Position numbers and translations under genes: made by a program. Of a stretch of 10,085 nucleotides of DNA, positions 5,440 to 10,085 are shown one piece after another. The notes under the pieces were generated by a model. That model saw nothing but the letters and a program-made list of their open reading frames with translations, was not told the origin of the DNA and ran no database searches. The first letter of the stretch is position 1, and each line of letters begins with the position of its first letter. The stretch spans positions 1 to 10,085 of the forward strand of contig DVMC01000088.1 in assembly GCA_018715165.1 (NCBI GenBank), read 5' to 3'. This stretch comes from Limiplasma pullistercoris (GTDB lineage: Bacteria > Bacillota > Clostridia > Christensenellales > Aristaeellaceae).

Positions 5440-8400
5440 ATGGCAAAGCATATTCCTAAAGCCTTCAGACGCGCCACGGCGCTTCTGACCAGCCTGCTGC
5501 TCATCGCGGCGCAGATGGTTTTGCCTCTGGCCGCGCTGGCGCAGGATATCAGCATGCTTCCCACCGTGACCATCCAGTGGAGCGCGGCGGACGGAAGCGT
5601 ACAGAGCATGCCGGTCACGGCCACGCTCTACGGAGACCAGGTGGTCTATTGGGCCTCCGTGTCCGAGGAGGCGATGCAGGCGGGCGTGAGCATCCAGAGC
5701 ATCACCGGCCCCGAGGACCCGCAGCTGGTTACTTACGGCCCCGCGGCTGGAACGCTGCTGACGGGCAACGCCACGGCGGTGGACGGCTCGGTTGCCGCGA
5801 GCATCGAGGTGTACCGCGGCGGCGTGTTCGAGATCGCCTATCCGTTCTACCTTTCCACCGTTGCCATCCCGCCCTACCAGCCGGCCGGACCCACCAGCGG
5901 CACGGTCTATATCTCCTACCGCTATGAAGGCGGCGAGGAGTTTTACGGCTATGAGGACGTTGTCCCGGTCGAGGGGCGGAGCTTCGCGCCCGACCTGTCG
6001 CTGGTACCGGCGGGCTACGAGCTCGTCAGCACCGGCGAGGTGCTTGTGACGCTCAACCCCGACGGCACCACCAGCCCCAATCCCGTGGTGTTTGAGGTGC
6101 AGCAGAGCGCGCCGCAGGTGGTCAATTCCACGGTGACCTTCCATCATCTCGATGAGGTGACCGGACAGCAGATCACCGGCGATACCTGGCAGGAGCTGGC
6201 CCCCGAAACCTACAGCGCGGCCACCTATCAGCAGGCGGTGGAGGGATATACCTATTCGTATGCCACCCCCGACCCCTTTACCGTGGATGGAACGGGTACG
6301 CCTGTCGAGGTGACGCTGTACTATACGCCGAGCGCGCCGGAACCGGTGAACTCGGTTGTGACGATCCATCATCTGGACAAGGACACAAATCAGCAGATCA
6401 CCGGCGACACCACGGAAGAAGCGGCCGCGGGCATGGAGACCTATTCCTCGATCTACCAGATGCAGGTGGAGGGGTATACCTACTCGTCTGCGAATCCGGA
6501 GAGCTTCACGCCGGACGGGACCGGTACGCCCGTCGAGGTGACGCTGTACTATGCGCAGAATGCGCCGGAACCGGTGAACTCGACCGTGACGTTCCATCAC
6601 AGGGACGCCGGCGACGGAAGCTCGACCCTTGCCGATGACACCACGCAGAGTCTTCCGGCGGGACCGTATGATTCGGCGGCATATGCCGTCGCCATCGACG
6701 GTTATACCTTCCAGAGCGCGGACCCCGTGAGCTTTAACGTGGACGGGGCCGGCACGCCTGTCGAGGTGACGCTGTACTACGCGCAGAATGCGCCGGAGCC
6801 GGTCAACTCGATGGTCACGTTCCATCACAAGGACGCCGCCACCGATCAGGAGCTGACCAGCACGCAGCAGGAGCTTGCGCCCAACACCTATCCCTCCCCG
6901 GACTACAAGACGGAGATTGAAGGCTATACCTACGCCTCGGCCGCCCAGGAGACCTTCGTGGTGGACGGGTCGGGCGCGGCCGTTGACGTGACGCTGTATT
7001 ACAACGCGAACGCGCCCACCGAGCCCGTGGTGCTGGAGGAGTACACCAACCAGTATGGCATCACCACCAAGGGCAGCCTGAACCTGCGCTCCAGCCCGAC
7101 CACCGAGGATAAAAACAACAAGGTAGTGCAGGGCGTGAACAAGGATGTCATCATGCCCGCCACCCAGCGCGTTCAGGGCCTTGACAACGATGGCTACAGC
7201 TGGTACCGGGTCAACTACAACGGAACGGACTGCTATGTGCGGGACGACTGCTTTCGCCTGCTCACCGAGGAGGAGATGCAGCAGTACCTGAACGTGGAGG
7301 TGCCCGTCAAATACGTGGACCAGGCCACTGGCGAGGCGTTCTACACCGCCACCGCCCAGTGCATGAAGGGCGGCAGCGTGACCGTCGAGGTGGATCTGAG
7401 CCAGGCGCAGGGCTATACGCTCGTGAGCGAGGCCAGCGTGCAGGTGTCCGCGGATGCCAACGGCACGCTGACCCCGGCGGAGGCCGTGTTCACCTTTGCC
7501 AAGGAACAGCAGGCGGTGAAGGGCACCGTCAGCGTCATCTATGTGGATGAGGCGCAAAAGCCCGTGGCGGAGCCGCAGACGTTTGAACGCGACCCTGGCA
7601 GCTACTCGGTCAATGAGTTTGCCATCAACACGCCCGAAGGGTATGAGCCCCTGCAGGTCAACGTGCAGGAGGTCATCGTGCATGATGACGGCACCGTGGA
7701 GCCGGAAACGGTCGTCTTTACCTACGCGGTGAAGCAGACGGAGCCGGTGAATTCCGTCGTCACCTTCCACCATCTGTGCGACGGCGCGGCCATCACCGGC
7801 GACACGCAGCAGACGCTTGCACCCAACACCTACGGCTCCGCCAGCTATCAGGCGACGGTTGAGGGCTACACCTACGCGGGAGCCAGCCCGGAGACCTTCA
7901 CCGTGGACGGCAGCGGCGCGCCCATTGAGGTGACGCTGACCTATACCAAAAACGCGCCGCAGGTGGTCAACTCCATCGTGACCTTCCACCATGTGGACGC
8001 AAACGGCGCGCCCATTGCCGCCGATACGCAGCAGGAGCTTGCGCCCAACACCTACGGCGCCTCCGGCTATCAGGTGGCGGTGCCGGGCTATACCTACACC
8101 AGCGCCAATCCTGAATCCTTCACCGTGGACGGACAGGGAACGCCGGTTGAGGTGACGCTCACCTATACCAAAGACCTCGTCGCTTCGAAGGTTACGTTCC
8201 ACCATGTGGACGCGGACGGCAAGCCCCTGATGGCGGACCGCACTGTGGAGATCGCTCCTTCGGCTGAAAGCTACCGCTCCGAAAGCTATGCCGCGGCTGC
8301 GCCGGACGGCTACCTCTACGCCAGCGCCAACCCGGAAACCTTCACCGTGGACGGCAGCGGCACACCCATCACCGTGGTGTTTACCTACGCGCAAAAGCCC

Positions 8401-10085
8401 GCCGTGACCGCCCCCGTCACCTTTGAATACGTGTCCGAGAGCGGCCGCGTGGTCGATAACCCCATGACGGTGGACCTGCCCGTGGGCCCCAACGATGTGA
8501 TGGAATACTGCAAGGTGGTGGAGGGCTACACCTTTAAGTCCGTCAGCAGCCAGACCGTCGAGGTCAGCGCGGACGGCGTGGCCACGCCTGCCAAGGTCAC
8601 TTTCACCTACACCGAGAATCCCACCACCGCGACCGTTCAGGTCCACTACCGCAACAGCATCGGTGACGACCTGCCCGGCTCGCCGGTCATCAAGCAGCTC
8701 GGCCCCGGAACGTATACCATCCAGCCCGAAGACGTGCCGGCCGGCTATATCGTCAGCAGCAGTGCGCAGCCCCAGACCGTCACCGTAACAAACGATCTGG
8801 TGGCCACGCCCAACAGCATCAGCTTTACCTGCTATGATGCCAACATCACCGGCACGCTGACCATCAACTACTACGACGCCGCCGACCTCAGCAAGCCCAT
8901 CGCCACCGAGCAGCGCCCGCTCAAGCCCGGCCTGCAGACCGTGGCGGCGGACGACTCGGTCGTGGCCAAGGTGGGCAACTACCAGCGCACCGAGGGCTAC
9001 GCCGACCAGCAGGTGCAGGTCAACGAGGACGGCACCGTGGTGCCCGCAACGATTTCCTTCTACTACAAGTCGGTACAGAATACCAGCTACGTGGGCTACG
9101 CCGTGACCACCCGCCAGACGGCCATGCGCTCCAGCGCCGCGGCCAACGGCGCCGTGACGCAGACGCTGACTGTGAACACCCTGCTGTATATCAACGGACA
9201 GCAGCAGGTGAGCGGCGTTACCTGGGACAGCTCCCAGACCGTGCTGGGCGGCACCTCGGCCTCCGGCTGGGTGACCGACGCCGATGTGCGCCACATCAGC
9301 GCTTCCGAGGCGCAGGCCCTCATCGACCAGTACAACCAGCAGCAGCAAAAGCCGACGCAGAGCCCCGGCTACTATATCACCCTGTACAACAGCGTGCCGC
9401 TGCGCACCTACACCAACATCTACGCCGAGGCCCGTTACCTCAAGAAGGATACCGTGGTCTATGTGCACAGCCAGGAGTATGACGGCAGCCGCAACATCTG
9501 GCACCTGACCACCTATGACGGCGTGACCGGCTATGTGCTCAACGGCCAGCTGCGCAAGCTGACCGACGAGGAAGTGAAGAACTATCTGGCCAACGGCAAT
9601 CCCTCCACGCCGGAGAATCCGGGCGGAAATCCCTATAACCCCAACGGCGCGTCCAGCTACGGCTATATCACCGCCAACAGCGTCAATTTCCGCACCGCGC
9701 CCAACGGCAGCCGCATCAAGCAGCTCAACAAGTACGCCATGGCCATGATTCTGGGCACCCGGCAGGTTGATGGCGTCACCTGGTACAATGTCAACTACAA
9801 CGGCCAGATCGGCTGGATTCACGGCGACTACTTCCATCAGATGACGCTGACGGAGTTCAACTCCTTCCTCAGCAGCTCGCAGTACCAGCAGGGACTGACC
9901 AACAACGCCGTGGCCACGGCCACGCCCAAGCCCAGCACCGGCGGGAGCACGTCGGGCAATACGTCCGGCAACAAGGGCTCGGCCACGCAGGGCAGCGTAT
10001 CCTCCGTGGAGGACTGGAACGTGGGCACCTGGCAGAACACCGGCGCGAATACGCAGAATACCTACGCGCCCTTCAACCCCTACGC
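5440..10085 (+). CDS. Giant secreted MucBP-like/SH3b repeat protein (3' end outside window)
   Basis: At least 1,548 codons remain open to the window edge. The N-terminus is a classical signal peptide: K3/K7/R10/R11, a hydrophobic core at 13-31 and probable cleavage at ALA-QD after residue 34. Residues 37-148 form an unrecognised, beta-looking region. A divergent repeat follows (150-226). Then come four MucBP-like repeats (228-527), SH3b-like domain 1 (539-609), two divergent repeats (618-768), three more conserved repeats (770-987), three divergent repeats (989-1212), SH3b-like domains 2-4 (about 1218-1287, 1310-1375, 1408-1468) and a Ser/Thr/Gly/Asn-rich tail with a TATPKPS linker. SH3b domains usually bind peptidoglycan, and MucBP-type repeats form stalks of surface adhesins. 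I infer a wall-associated adhesin or scaffold. No enzymatic domain or sorting motif is visible; an anchor or catalytic domain may lie downstream. It has its own promoter, divergent from the Nudix gene. Confidence 0.9.
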   Translation, partial: MAKHIPKAFRRATALLTSLLLIAAQMVLPLAALAQDISMLPTVTIQWSAADGSVQSMPVTATLYGDQVVYWASVSEEAMQAGVSIQSITGPEDPQLVTYGPAAGTLLTGNATAVDGSVAASIEVYRGGVFEIAYPFYLSTVAIPPYQPAGPTSGTVYISYRYEGGEEFYGYEDVVPVEGRSFAPDLSLVPAGYELVSTGEVLVTLNPDGTTSPNPVVFEVQQSAPQVVNSTVTFHHLDEVTGQQITGDTWQELAPETYSAATYQQAVEGYTYSYATPDPFTVDGTGTPVEVTLYYTPSAPEPVNSVVTIHHLDKDTNQQITGDTTEEAAAGMETYSSIYQMQVEGYTYSSANPESFTPDGTGTPVEVTLYYAQNAPEPVNSTVTFHHRDAGDGSSTLADDTTQSLPAGPYDSAAYAVAIDGYTFQSADPVSFNVDGAGTPVEVTLYYAQNAPEPVNSMVTFHHKDAATDQELTSTQQELAPNTYPSPDYKTEIEGYTYASAAQETFVVDGSGAAVDVTLYYNANAPTEPVVLEEYTNQYGITTKGSLNLRSSPTTEDKNNKVVQGVNKDVIMPATQRVQGLDNDGYSWYRVNYNGTDCYVRDDCFRLLTEEEMQQYLNVEVPVKYVDQATGEAFYTATAQCMKGGSVTVEVDLSQAQGYTLVSEASVQVSADANGTLTPAEAVFTFAKEQQAVKGTVSVIYVDEAQKPVAEPQTFERDPGSYSVNEFAINTPEGYEPLQVNVQEVIVHDDGTVEPETVVFTYAVKQTEPVNSVVTFHHLCDGAAITGDTQQTLAPNTYGSASYQATVEGYTYAGASPETFTVDGSGAPIEVTLTYTKNAPQVVNSIVTFHHVDANGAPIAADTQQELAPNTYGASGYQVAVPGYTYTSANPESFTVDGQGTPVEVTLTYTKDLVASKVTFHHVDADGKPLMADRTVEIAPSAESYRSESYAAAAPDGYLYASANPETFTVDGSGTPITVVFTYAQKPAVTAPVTFEYVSESGRVVDNPMTVDLPVGPNDVMEYCKVVEGYTFKSVSSQTVEVSADGVATPAKVTFTYTENPTTATVQVHYRNSIGDDLPGSPVIKQLGPGTYTIQPEDVPAGYIVSSSAQPQTVTVTNDLVATPNSISFTCYDANITGTLTINYYDAADLSKPIATEQRPLKPGLQTVAADDSVVAKVGNYQRTEGYADQQVQVNEDGTVVPATISFYYKSVQNTSYVGYAVTTRQTAMRSSAAANGAVTQTLTVNTLLYINGQQQVSGVTWDSSQTVLGGTSASGWVTDADVRHISASEAQALIDQYNQQQQKPTQSPGYYITLYNSVPLRTYTNIYAEARYLKKDTVVYVHSQEYDGSRNIWHLTTYDGVTGYVLNGQLRKLTDEEVKNYLANGNPSTPENPGGNPYNPNGASSYGYITANSVNFRTAPNGSRIKQLNKYAMAMILGTRQVDGVTWYNVNYNGQIGWIHGDYFHQMTLTEFNSFLSSSQYQQGLTNNAVATATPKPSTGGSTSGNTSGNKGSATQGSVSSVEDWNVGTWQNTGANTQNTYAPFNPY
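6121..7020 (+). repeat. Tandem repeat block A: four MucBP-like units of about 228 bp
   Basis: Four units start at VNS codons 6121, 6346, 6574 and 6802, spaced 225, 228 and 228 bp (75-76 residues). The shared pattern is VNSxVTFHHxD, a Gln/Thr-rich middle, a TY element, V/I-x-GYTY, S-x-x-P-x-x-F-x-x-DG-x-GTPVEVTLYY and an APEP linker. The unit junctions are close to identical in DNA: the segments beginning at 6298, 6526 and 6754 differ at only a few positions over about 55 bases, while the middles have diverged. This points to expansion by duplication followed by junction homogenisation. They resemble MucBP (mucin-binding protein) repeats by length and by the GY...Y pattern. Confidence 0.85.
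7054..7266 (+). other. SH3b-like domain 1 inside the giant protein
   Basis: Residues 539-609 show the bacterial SH3 pattern: a K-GSLNLRSSPTT opening, a VIMPATQRVQG strand, SWYRVNYNGTDCYV and a DDCFRLL end. Two cysteines about six residues apart (TDCYVRDDC) are unusual for this exported protein. It splits the repeat region into two blocks and is followed by a TEEEMQQYL helix. Peptidoglycan binding is inferred from the family. Confidence 0.8.
7291..7743 (+). repeat. Two divergent MucBP-like units
   Basis: Residues 618-768 contain two units beginning VPVKYVDQATGE and VSVIYVDEAQKP, each with a later GY element (QGYTLV, EGYEPL) and a closing V-F-T-(F/Y). They keep the K/I-Y-V-D strand of standard MucBP repeats rather than the His-His form of blocks A and B, so they probably represent an older subtype. 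Confidence 0.7.
7747..8400 (+). repeat. Repeat block B: three His-His MucBP-like units
   Basis: Units with VTFHH strands have their Phe codons at 7765, 7984 and 8197, spaced 219 and 213 bp (73 and 71 residues). They share LAPNTYG, GYTY(A/T), (S/A)-x-PE(T/S)FTVDG and (I/V)EVTLTYTK. They are more like block A than like the adjoining divergent units. LAPNTY also occurs in unit four of block A, which suggests block B arose by duplication from an A-type unit and was separated from it by the SH3b and divergent units. Confidence 0.82.
8404..9075 (+). repeat. Three divergent MucBP-like units
   Basis: Residues 989-1212 hold three units opening APVTFEYV, ATVQVHYR and GTLTINYY, each about 75 residues, with EGYTFKS, AGYIVSS and EGYADQQ at the GY position and closing F-T-Y, F-T-C and F-Y-Y strands. 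They lack the paired histidines. They link block B to the C-terminal SH3b array. Confidence 0.72.
9091..9843 (+). other. C-terminal array of three SH3b-like domains
   Basis: Three SH3b-like domains are seen at about 9091-9300 (TRQTAMRSSAAANG, GWVTDADVRHI), 9367-9564 (NSVPLRTYTNIYAE, GYVLNGQLRKL) and 9661-9843 (SVNFRTAPNG, WYNVNYNGQIGWIHGDYF). The last is the most canonical. Each keeps the L/F/M-R-(S/T) strand near the start and a G-(W/Y)-(V/I) strand near the end, and each is followed by a short acidic helix. The array is likely to bind the cell wall; this follows from the family, not from any residue that proves it. Confidence 0.8.

Noticed and set aside
5169..5624. A 151-residue minus-strand frame across the promoter region
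   Set aside because: It runs antisense through the promoter and signal-peptide region and overlaps the Nudix start; it has no family-like sequence.
6121..8400. Regular repeats that might be read as a CRISPR array
   Set aside because: The units are 213-228 bp, in frame and protein-coding, without short constant repeats and unique spacers.
5413..9837. A 1,474-residue minus-strand open frame
   Set aside because: It is codon-aligned with the giant plus-strand gene and its translation is a His/Val/Arg/Gly-rich shadow without domains. It lacks a signal or family match, whereas the plus strand has a promoter, ribosome binding site, signal peptide and repeats.

Overview
The window looks like a chromosomal segment from a high-GC member of the Bacillota, most plausibly class Clostridia. 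This rests on strong AGGAGG-type ribosome binding sites, the lspA-rluD gene pair in the order known from Firmicutes, a DUF5665-type membrane protein, TPR lipoprotein architecture, and a very large secreted MucBP-like/SH3b protein with a Thr/Pro/Lys linker. The genus cannot be fixed by eye. There is no RNA gene, insertion sequence, CRISPR array or phage gene in view.

Region 1 (1-2415, plus strand) reads as a co-directional cluster. It holds the 3' end of a polytopic membrane protein resembling a GT39/ArnT-type glycosyltransferase, a DUF5665-like single-pass membrane protein, lspA (signal peptidase II) and an RluD-family pseudouridine synthase. Gaps inside the cluster are 5 to 45 bp.

Region 2 (2394-4541, minus strand) is a second cluster, read from right to left. 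It begins with a 45-residue membrane peptide with an excellent ribosome binding site, followed by a RimJ/RimL-type GNAT acetyltransferase, a TPR-rich lipoprotein that overlaps the GNAT stop by ATGA, and thymidine kinase. The tdk 3' end overlaps the rluD 3' end by 22 bp, so the two clusters collide tail to tail. The lipoprotein is a predicted substrate of the LspA encoded about 2 kb away.

Region 3 (4542-5439) holds a minus-strand ADP-ribose pyrophosphatase-type Nudix hydrolase, an AT-rich perfect hairpin downstream of it, and a divergent intergenic region. That region carries a near-consensus sigma-A promoter (TTGACA, 17 bp, TACAAT) firing rightward, with a GC-rich hairpin at the predicted mRNA 5' end.

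Region 4 (5440 to beyond 10085, plus strand) is one giant open gene of at least 1,548 codons that runs off the window. It encodes an exported protein with a signal peptide, an unrecognised N-terminal region, about 13 MucBP-like beta repeats in three groups, four SH3b-like domains each followed by a short acidic helix, and a low-complexity tail. Seven of the repeats replace the usual aromatic strand motif with a paired-histidine signature (F/I-H-H-x-D). This protein is the most unusual object in the window. It is best read as a cell-wall-bound adhesin or envelope scaffold, which is an inference.
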